Part shown: positions 13,379-24,724 of the stretch, one piece after another
Layout of the letters: each line of letters opens with the position of its first letter
Position numbering within the stretch: the first letter of the stretch is position 1
Source of the DNA: Atrina japonica
Taxonomy: Eukaryota; Mollusca; Bivalvia; Pterioida; Pinnidae
Direction: 5' to 3'
DNA length: 64,000 nucleotides
NCBI GenBank assembly: GCA_030159075.1
Contig: BROG01000468.1
Span: 345,001-409,000, forward strand
Notes under the pieces: model-generated
The model's input: the letters and a program-made list of their open reading frames with translations, nothing else
What the model was told of the DNA's origin: nothing
The model's database searches: none
Position numbers and translations under genes: made by a program

Positions 13379-13467
<89 letters not shown>
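13379..13467. repeat. (TA)n microsatellite
   Basis: TA repeats with a single phase change (TATTAT) near 13440. Confidence 0.98.
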
Positions 13468-13470
<3 letters not shown>

Positions 13471-14860
13471 GGACTCCACATATTTCAAGGATTTCCATGA
13501 TTGGAATCACATATATATTCCTGTATGCACTAATTTCCTACAATCTTCCGGGGGCCAGCCCATCAAACCAATTAGCTATATCTGTTATGATGTACAGAAA
13601 AATAATAATGTCATAAAAGGTGTGTCACGAATGCGTTTCCATACTGATTCCAATATGCACAATCCCCCAAATGTTAACGTATACATGTAAATACTTTTTA
13701 TGAACGAGATTGTACCCCTTAATGTTACCCAGTGTCATGACAAAACAGTTTCAGAGAACACAAGGAAACGTGTCACCTTATTTATTGAGGCAGTCAAGCA
13801 CATTATTAATATTAAGTGTGAAATGCATTAGCAATGAAAGTTTAAAAGTTTCGACATAGAGTTGGCGTATAAAATACTGGATAATAATTTGCCTGATGAT
13901 TTAGATATAATTATTGTCATTATCTTGTGAGAAATCGAGGGATTTTATATCTCAGGTGTCCGGATATATCGAATCAGTCAAGCACGGGTTAATTCTCTAT
14001 TTTATATTTCGCTGCTTCTTTAGTATTTGATACACAAAAGTGAAAATGTTTCCGACTTTAAAATATTTAGCATATGTTGATTTATAAGGCGCATTAAAAA
14101 ACACGAGGAACATTTCTGTACGATATAATTATCTTTCCTGTAATAATAAAGTAATTCTCACGATGAAATTCAAATAAATGTATGTATCAAAAGCAAAAAT
14201 CATAATTCTCATGGAATTGGGTGATATCAGAATTCAGAGGTCCACATATTCCCATGAGTATTGGACATTATTTTCTATAATTAATTTGAAATTAAATACT
14301 GACGAAATATATATCAATGCATATAATATAATTATATGAAGGTATGTATGTATGTATGTATGTATTCGAGTCAAGCCTAATTTTGAAAGAAGTTATCATC
14401 GAAACATTAGAGTTAATAAAAGACGTTGATATAATAAAGTTGTAGGGTAAAACTTGTTTGCCTATTGTTGTAAAATAAAGTAAGATTTTGTGTAACCCTA
14501 TTGGTCACTTAAATCCTCGCCTTGAATGAAATTAAAATCAAAATTTGTTTTGTTGTATTTTTTCAACCGATTAAAAATCGAAATTGAAGAAAATTGAACT
14601 ACAGGTTTGAGAGGAATTGTTATGGCTTATCCACGTCGCACCAAGAAATTTTCACATCTATGAGGTCGTCCTCAAATAAAATCTATGCTACAAGACCGGT
14701 ACCAGGAACTGAAATGTCACGTGGTTTTCTATTTGCAAATCGAACGTTCTACCATATGTCCATTAGGAGTAATAAACGGGTCTGCTATGAGATTGTTCAA
14801 AAGCATTTTGTATACCAGCATGATGTATGGCCAAGGAAAATAAATTAGAGAACGATGTTA
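13468..14860. other. No gene recognised
   Basis: Open frames at 13367-13690 and 14594-14848 lack domains. A short (GTAT)n run is at 14341-14364. Confidence 0.5.
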
Positions 14861-14864
14861 GGCA

Positions 14865-15425
14865 ATATACCACATGATGATAGGTGGTAAAATCTCACGT
14901 GACGATATTTTACAACGTGTCACATGACAATGAGCGGCAATGCCACATGACTCTAGGCGGCAACATGTTACATGGAGACAGGTAGCAATATGCTATATGA
15001 CCATGAATGGCGCTATGTTAAATGGAGATAAATGACAATACGCTATATGACCATGGGTGGCGCTATGTTACATGGAGATAAGTGACAATACGCTATATGA
15101 CAATGGGTGGCGCTATGTTACATGGAGATAAGTGACAATACGCTATATGACCATGGGTGGCGCTATGTTACATGGAGATAAGTGACAATACGCTATATGA
15201 CCATGGGTGGTGATATGTTACCATGTAGATAGGTGACAATATATTACATCATGGCAGGTGGTAATATTTACCACATGACGAGAAATGGCAATACGTCGTA
15301 TAATTATGGGTGTTAATATATCACATGACAATGAGCGGCAATATAGCACATGGCGATATGGCGATAAGTGGCAATATGTCACATTGGCATATATATCATA
15401 TGACGACCACGGCAATATATTGCAT
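14865..15425. repeat. 50-bp minisatellite
   Basis: Near-identical 50-bp units start at 15001, 15051, 15101, 15151 and 15201. Each contains GGCGCTATGTTACATGGAGA and GACAATACGCTATATGA. More diverged units extend on both sides. Confidence 0.92.
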
Positions 15426-15835
15426 TACCTCAACATTTAAAAAAGCATTATTAATTTCTTTTTTAGTTGAAAGATGATTTGCTAATTTTGTTTTCATAAG
15501 AATTCATTCGAGTAAATTTTCTCGTAAGTCTTTAACTTACAGTGTTTAATATATTACGTCATTGAAATTGCACTGGTCTGATTATCGAGGTTTAAATATT
15601 CTGAAAAAAAATGTGTTATCTGTGTTTACTATTTAGTTGCACAAAAACATCGTATTACGATAGCATTGATAGCTGCAATAAAATGTTAATGTATAATGTC
15701 AAAGATTAGTTGAACTATCATTAGGTGTTAATTTTATAAGAAATGTTTCCCAATAAAATGCCGTGATAAAATTATGTTTAAAATGTGTTCCTGGGTTTAT
15801 GTTTATCAAGTTACAATTTGTTAAATGCTCAAACT

Positions 15836-15905
15836 GTAAACTGGCTCCGCGGTAAAGTGCTCGATTTGCAACCGGAGGGTCGCGGGTATAACCCCATTGC
15901 GTTAC
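15836..15905 (+). mobile_element. tRNA-like SINE head
   Basis: GGCTCCGCGGTAAAGTGCTC followed by GATTTGCAACCGGAGGGTCG and a B-box-like GCGGGTATAACCCC resembles a tRNA. The T-loop and acceptor stem are degraded, so a working gene is unlikely. Confidence 0.55.
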
Positions 15906-15994
15906 ATCAGTCATAGCACAGATCAAACTCTGTCATGCTCTGCACGTGTAGCTGGTGACGTTACTAACAAAAGTGGAAAAAAACTTATGAGTAA

Positions 15995-16163
15995 AGTACG
16001 ACACATTTCGTGAAAAGTCCAAACACGACATCTTTTGGTTGACGTTTTTATTATGACGTCACAATTAAATGACCCGTTAAACATTAATACCTTTATGACG
16101 TCACAACCAAATGACGTCAAAAATTTTCATTGAGAGTCGCGTGTAAGACATTTTGCGAAAGGT
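15995..16163 (+). mobile_element. Miniature element family M5 with TGACGTCA sites, copy 1
   Basis: It matches the 53.3 kb copy over ATTATGACGTCACAATTAAA, CCGTTAAACATT and the right end CGTGTAAGACATTTTGCGAA. It has three perfect TGACGTCA palindromes (16054, 16096, 16112). Confidence 0.75.
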
Positions 16164-17180
16164 TAATTCGCCGCCGTCGCAAAACTTTTTTAAAAACACT
16201 TCTGAGGTTGTAACTGATATAGTATTTATACATTAGATATTTCATATCTTAAGCATACTTATCAACAGAAGTCCGTCACGTGGTCGAGACTGATCACCAT
16301 TTTTTTTTATTTTGTCTTCGACCTTGAAAGAAAATAACCCACAACCAACATGTGCACCTTCATCTATTTTGTACTTATAAGTAAATTTGATGACAATCGC
16401 ATTGACGCAAAGTCTGAAACTTTTAACGATGTCATAGTAAGCGCATGTCATAAGTATGGTATTACACGTGTATCATACAACCTAACAAGTGGTACTGTGA
16501 TTGGTTAAAAGACACAAACCTTAGTTTTTGTGTTTTACTCAAAACCATCTTCGATTTTGTCATAGACTGAATTTTGAAACATCGAATACTGCTTTCATCC
16601 ACTTGCCTACACTAGTTCTGCCAGGGTATATTTACAAACACGACGAGTCTAAATTACATTTGTATATCATAACAGGGGTGACAAGCTAGTTTTCGGCAAA
16701 ATTATATCTGAGCTACGGTACGTCATGTTTTACCTGTACACCCTTATTTTTGAAAATAAACAGCATCATTTGGGTTTTGACAGAACCCGTATGTGCCAGG
16801 ATATCTAGAGAAAGCTGTAAGTACAATGTATACGTTGCGCTTAAAGAACGTATAACGTATTTGGAAACATCACATGACATTTTTCTGTCAACAGGTGCTC
16901 GTGTCTTCTTATTTATGGAAATTTCAATATATTATGTTCTAAATTTCCACAAACAAATCACTGAATTGTCTTGTTAGCTGAAGTCTTCTTAGAAAGCTTG
17001 ATTTTTTTCTTTTTGCTAACGGAGTATTTTCGAAGTGGTCACGTAATATTTTGTAATTTTCTAACTTGTTTACTTGATTTAACATCCCTGTCATAAGGAT
17101 AAATTGCTTAACTAGTTTGATAAATATATGGTACGGCCACTCGTGTCGGAGATTCTGTTTATCAAATCCCATTCCATTGA
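16164..17180. other. No gene recognised
   Basis: Short open frames (16242-16451, 16750-16977) have no domain. Confidence 0.5.
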
Positions 17181-17181
17181 C

Positions 17182-17387
17182 ATACCATATACCTGGAAAT
17201 TTTCGCTCCCGTTTAATTTTCACCCCAAGATAAGATGGGGAATTTAAAAATGAAAGCGAAATTCTCAAGTTAAATAATTGATGCACGGACATCTTTGCCA
17301 TCCATTAGACTATTTAATACTGTTGAAGATATTTGTCGTAAAGTTTTGAGAATAACCAGGAGCGAAAATTGCCAGGTACACCGTATA
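17182..17387 (-). mobile_element. Miniature element family M4, copy 2 (complete ends)
   Basis: Left end ATACCATATACCTGGAAATT then TTCGCTCC is inverted at the right end as GGAGCGAAAATTGCCAGG then TACACCGTAT. It lies about 410 bp beyond the Evx stop, within reach of its 3' untranslated region. Confidence 0.85.
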
Positions 17388-17736
17388 TACATTTGTTTTC
17401 TAAATGTACAGTACATTTGTCTCATAAAGTAAAAACGTACAAATGATATATGTTTTGTATCATTTAATAAAGATTCAAATATTAAATAACAAACTGGAAA
17501 AGAAACGATTAATAATATAAATACGACAACTACATTTCTTATATACAAATTTGTGTCACTTTGCAATTTGAACCGAGCCTCTTGTTGCACATTAATTACA
17601 TGGATTTTCGAGTAGACATTTTGTTTCTAGATACATGTATAAGAGAAAACACTAACATTATTGTTCTAATTATCAGTTACATTCGCACTTAATACCATCT
17701 ATGACTCACTAAATCTCGTATTCTTTTAACATATCA

Positions 17737-17757
17737 CACACACACACACACACACAC
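17737..17757. repeat. (CA)n microsatellite
   Basis: A short pure run just downstream of the Evx stop. Confidence 0.9.
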
Positions 17758-17800
17758 GTCATTCGCATCATGTGTAACATTAAGTGTCCGGTTTATCTAA

Positions 17801-18391
17801 TCACGATCGCTCCGATTCCGTTTTATGTAATAGTGAGGAATGTGATGAACTTATAGGTGAAGAGGTCAAAGGTGACGTACGGAGTGATGGTGATGAAAAA
17901 TGTGAAGGAGCAAAAAGTCCAGACATTGATGATGGAATTGAAGAATGAAGTCCTAGAGTGGGAACACTACACGTACATGGTTTTCCCGATGCGGCACCAC
18001 AGATTCCGGGAGTGTGTTCCATCCATGGGAAATGCATGCGAGGATGTAAACCGAGAGCTGAATGTGGAGAAGGAATCGATGGACTACTTTCTAAACCGGA
18101 AACTCTGTGTAGTGGACTACTGGGGTGTCCCAGAGATGACAATACGTCCAATCTTGGAGGTAATGGACTCGGTACAGATAAAGGAGTGAATGCGGAACTT
18201 CCGGAAGAAGGGAGGCTATGTAATCCTAAAGTAGGATATGGCATTGCTGTGGCACTCGGAACTCCATATGGATACGAAGCGGCGGCTGCTGCTAGATAGG
18301 CATACAACTGTGGATCTGGAGGAATACCGTATGGCCAGGAGAGAGCCATTCTTTGACGTTTGTCCTTCATACGTCGGTTTTGAAACCAAAC
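17801..18391 (-). CDS. Evx: Evx coding exon 3 (recognition helix and C-terminal tail)
   Basis: This exon begins after CTTTTACAG with [15 protein letters not shown], the recognition helix, and ends at the stop codon at 17801-17803. It has 196 codons before the stop. The tail after the homeodomain is rich in Pro, Ser, Ala and Leu, contains [11 protein letters not shown], and ends [12 protein letters not shown]. Two plus-strand open frames over the same bases (17857-18189 and 17958-18299) are antisense shadows of this GC-richer exon. A (CA)n microsatellite lies about 40 bp downstream of the stop, and a possible ATTAAA polyadenylation signal lies about 340 bp downstream (minus strand, 17462-17467). 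Confidence 0.96.
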   Translation of the reverse strand, partial: VWFQNRRMKDKRQRMALSWPYGIPPDPQLYAYLAAAAASYPYGVPSATAMPYPTLGLHSLPSSGSSAFTPLSVPSPLPPRLDVLSSLGHPSSPLHRVSGLESSPSIPSPHSALGLHPRMHFPWMEHTPGICGAASGKPCTCSVPTLGLHSSIPSSMSGLFAPSHFSSPSLRTSPLTSSPISSSHSSLLHKTESERS

Positions 18392-21300
18392 CTGTAAAAG
18401 CAAAATAAAATGTAAGTGAATAATTGATATGCAAATGTACAATATACTTGGAAATAAACAAAAATGTTTTAAATGTTCATGCTTTTTGTTTCAATTGACA
18501 TTAAAACTCAAATTAATAGTATTCCCAGTTACATGAAGAAAATTTTCGTATCAAATTCATTACTTGAAAATTATAATTTTTAACAGTAAATTAAATAATA
18601 CATACATGTATATCTTATTAATATTATAGATTATACTTAAGTATTTATTATGTATCTGACTCATGTATTTTTTTTTTGACAGAAAAACAATTATTTAAAA
18701 AAAGTATTAGTTACCTTGATAGTACTCTCAGGTAGATTGAGCTGAGCAGCAAGTTCGCATCGTTTTGGTCTTGAGACATAATTCTCTTTAAGAAATTCTT
18801 TCTCCAGTCTGTTGAGTTGCTCTTTAGTAAAAGCGGTTCTATAACGTCTAAGCTCTCGTTCCTGAGCAGTTTCTGTAAAATAAAAACCGAAAATATAATA
18901 TAATTGCCCTCCTTATACATGTATTACAATCAAATTTTGACAGAATTAAAGTTCTAGATTGCAAAACTTATAATTGTTTTGACCATTAGGTTGGAAGATT
19001 ATATATATATATATATATACATATATATAATGCTAATATTTTTATCATTCTATTTTTTTTTACTGTGCTGTATTTCCTCCTTTTTCTCATCTTTTACTTA
19101 ATCAAATACTTTTATAAGTATTTTGTCGACATGCGATTTTACAACCGCAAAAATGACCAATCACGAAGCATATGTTAAACCTAATAAATCAAAATTTTTG
19201 AATTATCAAATGTTACTCGGTCTTAAAATGTTTTTTGTAAAGATGATATCTTTGTTAGTCAGTAATGCAAGTTAACGGCTTGATACATCCGTGCTAATTA
19301 CTCAATACTCCATTAAGTTCATTTACCACAAAACATTTTTGATTTGGGGCTTTAGACTTGGACCTATTATTTCTTTAATGCCTTGAATTGATGGAATATT
19401 TGCAATTTTCATTTTCTTTTTATAGTCAATCAGAGCAAGATAATGACTGGCATTAAAAAGGATTTCAAACCAGTTTGAGTCGCGTTATTGGCAATACGCT
19501 GTGACTCTGCGCGTGCAAACGTGTTCCGTATTTTCTTCGTTTAATTTATGGTTTTTAACGAGGCAAATGCTTTATTAAAGAATCCTTTGATTCTATAAAT
19601 TAAAAACTGTAATATTTTGTCTCTTTTGACGTATGCAGGTGCCCTTAAAACGAATCTCTTTTGAAGGTTTTCATGAGAATCAGTTATATTTTGAGTCCCC
19701 ACCCCCTTTGAAGAGGTAAGAAGGTGCATCACTCGTCTGTACTTTGTATACAGGACTTTAAAAGTTCCCTTAACAAATACATTACGACCGTGCCCGTGGT
19801 TCCCTCCTGTCATAAATTGTTATTTTTCACAAAACTCACAACCATGAAATAGCTGATATATCATTATTAACTTAAATCGAGTTCGTTTACACGTTTCAAT
19901 AACCATCTTTAGATTTTTACTGAAAGACATTAAAAGTTCACTTCAAAGAACATTCGAAGGAAGCCACGCAGTGAAGAGAAATAAAATGTAACTCTTTCTG
20001 GTCCATTCTGTCTAAAATATATTTCACTTTAAATAAAGAAATAAAAAGTCACTGGTTTTTGCTAATTTATAAAGGTATTTTTACATTAAGCAGATCAGTT
20101 AATTAAATTTCGATAAAGAAATGAGGAAAATGTGGCGGGTCATCACTACAATAAAATGGACTTAAAATCTAAAAACAAGATATTAACTATTTGTACCTCC
20201 CCTACACCCTTTATCTTTCTCACTTGTAGCAAACATGGGCATACACAAACACATAACTAGTTTTATAAATAAAGTTTGTAGTAATACATGTAGTTTACAT
20301 CGCTAAAATTAGCTTCAAGGTTAAAACGCATTCTGAATGTCAATTAATTCAAATTTGCATATTTGATTAAACGAATCCGCGCACCTTGCGGAAATATATG
20401 CCTACCTGGCTGTGAAAAGAACCTTCAGACTCTTCAATTCAGAACTACGACCACAATTATCGAATGCTCAAGGAAATGTAACCTGTTTGAACTCTGCTAA
20501 TTTGAATTAATTTTTCTGCTTTTGATCCTGCTAATTACTTTATCATAACTAAATAATCCCGACTTTGTTGCTATTTGATTTTTGTTGACTATCAGATGAT
20601 TCTAGCTTCATCATTGTTATCATTTTATTTATTTTAACATGAGTTGTATCGAAACTACCTGAAAATGGCTAGTTCAATATTAGCGCTACACGACTAGACA
20701 AACAATATTTTTTCGTTTAACAGGTAAGGATAAAGTAAAACAAAGACACTTTAATTAATTAATAATTAGACGGCGGTGTTGATCTTTCCCTTGAGGTGCA
20801 AACGTTAATTTTCTATTACGAAAACGTCGAACTCGGCAAATAATGATCGACGATTTCGAAAAATTAAACTAACAGACTCTATTGTTTAAATCACGCATTC
20901 TCGTTAAGCTTCCGAACTAAGGGAGGTAAGCGATGTTTCATCTCTGTTGTTCATTTTAACTGTTTTGAGAGAAAATATTTTCTTTCTTTTGTGTAATAAA
21001 TATCAATTATTTGCACACCCAATTCTTTCAAACTATATAAATCAGACTAATCCCTTTTGAATTATTTGGCATTTAAGGTCAATATCTGAAGTAATCGTGT
21101 TGTTAAAGTACCAATCACAGAGTCAGTTAAACTTTGAAATTAAATGATCTTTCTGCACTCTGGTGATTACTTGCGGATTTAGTTTTAAATACAATTTGGA
21201 ATTGAAAAATCTTAGCGAGAGTTCGATTTTATTTCCGCTAAAAATTACAGATTAAATGAGCAAATATGAGACAAATAGAACCAATTTAAACGCGTTGTTA

Positions 21301-22520
21301 AAAGAACTGACGAATTGCATTCGATCGAGTTACGTTTAATGTACTTTGTGGACATTTAACGAGATGAGAGCAATGTTGTTGAAATTATCTAAGATAGTAA
21401 ATAGCGTGCTTAAACATTGACGGTAAAGTTACAGTTAATTTGGCAATCAGAAGTTAAGGAGAAGAGTCACTATCAAAATGAGGTTGTAGAAATTGGTTTC
21501 TATATTCAGGAATGATGAAGATTCGCCGTCATATAAGTGAAATGATATTAGTGCGACGTTAACGTCACACACTAACTAACCATCACACATCCTTTGAAAT
21601 AGAGCTACTTAAAAAGACAGATATACATTCGGATAATTAACAGATATTTCTGACTTAATTTTTATGATATAGATAATCCACTTAGGTACTTAGATAAATG
21701 AACCGTTCAATAGCAGTGTTTAAGTATCTACCTAATTCAAATGTCTATCCTGTTGAAGAGGGGGGGTAGAAACATCTTAGTATTCTATTGTATACTTCAT
21801 GTTGAGATAAAAATAAAATTGAATTTTCTAAATCCGCCACAGGGGTAATTAACCTGTTATAACAGAGTTGTAACTACAAGATCTCTCGCCGTCTTTGCTA
21901 TTTATTCTTTTTTACATTCCCTAGGACCTCAAGTTACGCACAAAAACCGGATATACATTCTCCTAACGTTTAATAGCAAACCTGTTTCTATAACTCTCGA
22001 TTTTAATGTATCTTTCGGCATACCGTTTTCTATCTACGAGCATGTGAACAATGGCAGATGAAGAGATAAACGGCGATGAAGTGCCTACCTTTATTTAACT
22101 CGATAACTAAGCCCATTTAAGATCAAAGGATTTGGTCTAAATAAAATTACTTCACATCTAGTCTATTTCGTCCAATCAAAACACTTTTATTGCGTTGATT
22201 TTTATGGAACATTAGGCTTAAAGCGTTTTATCAGATTTGAGTGAAAAAATAATTATAAGCGGATAACTTTAAAGGTAAAAATGAGAGTCGAGTTAGTAAA
22301 ACTTGATTTCAAATTTGTAAAAAGAAGTAAAATTAGCAATATACATCAAAAGAAAAAGAATTATTTAGGGGAGATCAAGAAATAAGAAAATAAACAAGTT
22401 TTATAACTCAATTTGAGACTTTATGTGTTATAAGAATTCTCATACTAGGTAATTGAAAAGGACATTTGGTGATTTGCAGTGAAACTAAACATCTTTTTTT
22501 ATACTAAACAATCAACTGCC

Positions 22521-22614
<94 letters not shown>

Positions 22615-23361
22615 TGTAATCTTGTTAACACTTGTCACTGTAGTTGATATTTTTAAATATATAGTGTGATATTATAGAAATCTTTTAGTCAATTCCATAA
22701 ATATATCTGTCAGTCAGCAATTCATTCATTGATTTTTATGGATTTATTCCAGATTATTTCATAGTACAAACTTCTTTTGTTTCCATGGTAAAATCAGTTT
22801 ATTAGGAATTCTTTTGCCCTTGTTCACTATCTGGGATTTAGACCAGATATGATAAATGTTTAATCTTTAATTATAATCTCCAAATATTTTCAAGAGTTTT
22901 TTGTCTGGATTTACATACTTTTTATCATGATTTGGTATGGCAGGTACAATACATATTGAAACAAAATATAGAAAAAGAAATACTAATCATACTGATAATA
23001 TAATAATGATGTCATTTGAGCTTTTCTTCTTTTCCTTTTTTTTTATTTATTGTTTTTGGCAAAACTAAAACTTTGATAATATGTTTACATTTAAGCTACT
23101 AATGCCCCAATTCAATTATCAATTTAAAGTTAGAAAAATGCAGGGAAACTAAAAATTATTATTATTGAATGATGATGATGATGACCTGACGATAAAGATA
23201 ATAATAGTATGAATATGAAGACTGATTATCCTGATTATGATTATCCTCAACATCTTCATCATTTGATTATTATTATTTTTAACATTATTGTTATTAATAT
23301 TATTATCATTATTATTAATATTTACTTTTATCATCATTTCAGTGGCTTATTATTATTATTA

Positions 23362-23392
<31 letters not shown>

Positions 23393-24724
23393 CATTATTT
23401 TATCATCATTCCCGTGGCATATGATACATGATTTTGCTATATTGCGTGATACAAACAATATTGCTTTGCCATATCAGATGGCTATACAATTATTATTAAA
23501 CATATTTTAATTTGATTATGCGGTTGAGAAACAAAGTCATCAATTTACTTCTAAACATTCTTATTCTTTAGCACCACATTGAAATGAAATTGACACCAGA
23601 TACACCCCTCGCGTGATCATTATCGTTTGCCGTTTGAAATGGATCGAATCCGCGTGCATCTCCTACACGGAATACCCGGTAACGGCGATGCTTTTCAAAC
23701 CAAAGTATACATCAAATCAGTGTTGTGAAAATTAATGTTGTGACTGCATTATTCACAGATCGAATATCAAGAAAACGGGTACTGGTGGTAAATTTTTGGT
23801 CGAAAAATACAAAATAATTAATTTTGTGAAACAACAATATCGTTTTATAAAAGATGACTCGAGAAAATATTGTTTTATTAAAAGATGCATGTATTATCAA
23901 GTCTGTGTTTGCGTGTCAATATCTTAGACATTTTGCACATCTTTTTTATTTTATTTTTACACAAACATTTTTGCTATTTTTGCTAAGTTGGTCATTAATT
24001 ATCCCTTTTTTCTTTTTAAAGTTAATTTTGATAAGCATTATTTAAATAGCGCCAACTGCATTGACATTAAATAAAATAGAAATGTATAGTGTAGGTGTAT
24101 ATATAACAAACAAAACAAAATGTTCAAAATTCATAATTTACGGCAATCTGATAGATTGAGTCAGACGAGAGAGAGAGAGGGAGAGAGAGAGAAAGAAAGA
24201 AAGAGAGAGAGATAAATTAGATGAAACAAGACAACTACATCAGGAATGATTGTACTTGTATAAAAGTATAGGAGGATAAGTTAGTTATATAAAATAGATT
24301 AACATGTATATTAATGATTTAATCAAAATGAATAGAAATAATGAATGATTAAATAGTTAAGAAAAAACATTAAGAGATGTTTAGATAGATAGAGATAGAT
24401 AAATAAATGAATTAAATAATAAAAATAAACAAATATATTAATAAATAAATAAATCAATGAATTGGTAGACAATCGCATGCTTTTTAGTAGATTGTATTAA
24501 GATTCATTAACCGTACCTTTCCATTTTCCTGTAAAATGTTTCTCTGGAGTTTCTAGTCCACCTGAAGACGAGTCGGAATACTCTGAGTGTGGAGAGTCGG
24601 GATAATTTTCCAGTGATTTGGATAACTTTCCAGTGCTGTCATCCGACATATTCTTCAAACTTTCTTCTGTTCCCGATGAGTCACTTAGGGATAAGTTAGG
24701 AGATCCCGGTAATGATCCCTGCAT
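17801..24724 (-). CDS. Evx: Even-skipped-class homeodomain transcription factor (whole gene, three exons)
   Basis: This is a nuclear DNA-binding regulator of the Evx/Eve class, which in animals acts in posterior growth, mesoderm and neuron identity, usually as a repressor. The join 24724-24517, 18872-18715, 18391-17801 gives 957 nt, or 318 residues, with matching phases (1, then 0) and GT-AG introns of 5644 and 323 bp. The homeodomain is at residues 77-136, starts [13 protein letters not shown], keeps WFQNRR in helix 3 with Gln50 and Asn51, and runs into [13 protein letters not shown], the signature of the Evx class. The N-terminus (1-76) is Ser/Gly/Glu-rich. The tail has an alanine run (156-160), proline-rich stretches, PTLGLHS twice (175-181, 266-272), and PCTC (260-263), which resembles the PCSC element in vertebrate Evx tails. 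The start is the ATG at 24724; an in-frame TGA lies just upstream. No Hox gene is seen in the window. Confidence 0.95.
18715..18872 (-). CDS. Evx: Evx coding exon 2 (homeodomain helices 1 and 2)
   Basis: This exon is 158 nt, bounded by TTTTACAG/AA upstream and ATCAAG/GTAACT downstream. It encodes TAQERE followed by homeodomain residues 1-46. The turn [20 protein letters not shown] between helix 1 and helix 2 is nearly identical to that of all known Evx/Eve proteins. The exon starts in phase 1 (completing a GAA codon with exon 1) and ends in phase 0 after Lys46. The next exon begins with Val47, so the intron sits at the 46/47 position seen in several homeobox classes including Evx. Confidence 0.96.
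22522..22612. repeat. (CA)n(TA)n compound microsatellite
   Basis: CA units pass directly into TA units, the same arrangement as at 6.4 kb. It lies inside Evx intron 1. Confidence 0.97.
23150..23405. repeat. Degenerate (ATT/ATC)n triplet tract
   Basis: ATT and ATC triplets with GAT interruptions lie within Evx intron 1. The open frames across it are repeat artefacts. Confidence 0.85.
24166..24212. repeat. (GA)n microsatellite with GAAA interruptions
   Basis: An imperfect GA run lies about 300 bp inside Evx intron 1. Confidence 0.9.
24517..24724 (-). CDS. Evx: Evx coding exon 1 (N-terminus)
   Basis: This exon encodes residues 1-69 plus the first base of codon 70. The peptide begins [15 protein letters not shown] and is rich in Ser, Asp, Glu and Gly, as expected of the disordered N-terminal region of Evx proteins. 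The donor is AAAG/GTACGG at 24517/24516, phase 1. Reading backwards, the frame passes TTC and TTG codons and reaches TGA within 24 bases, so the ATG at 24724 is the first usable start on the contiguous sequence. TTTCAG directly precedes CATGCAG, so a spliced 5' non-coding or coding exon further upstream cannot be excluded. Confidence 0.85.

Larger units (their letters stand above)
18873..24516 (-). other. Evx intron 1 with a candidate regulatory core
   Basis: The intron is 5.6 kb, far longer than intron 2. Short (TA)n (about 19001-19029), a (CA)n(TA)n block (22522-22612), ATT-rich sequence (23150-23400) and a GA tract (24166-24212) lie toward its ends. The stretch of about 19.5-22.3 kb has no long microsatellite or recognisable transposon and carries many TAAT/ATTA homeodomain core sites, for example the TTAATTAATTAATAATTA cluster near 20752. 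An open frame at 19541-19813 shows no recognisable domain and is probably chance. Confidence 0.5.

Noticed and set aside
17857..18299. Plus-strand open frames opposite Evx exon 3
   Set aside because: These are antisense shadows of a real, GC-richer coding exon. Their peptides have no domain.
19541..19813. 90-codon minus-strand frame inside Evx intron 1
   Set aside because: There is no domain, no splice-site support and no homology that I recognise.
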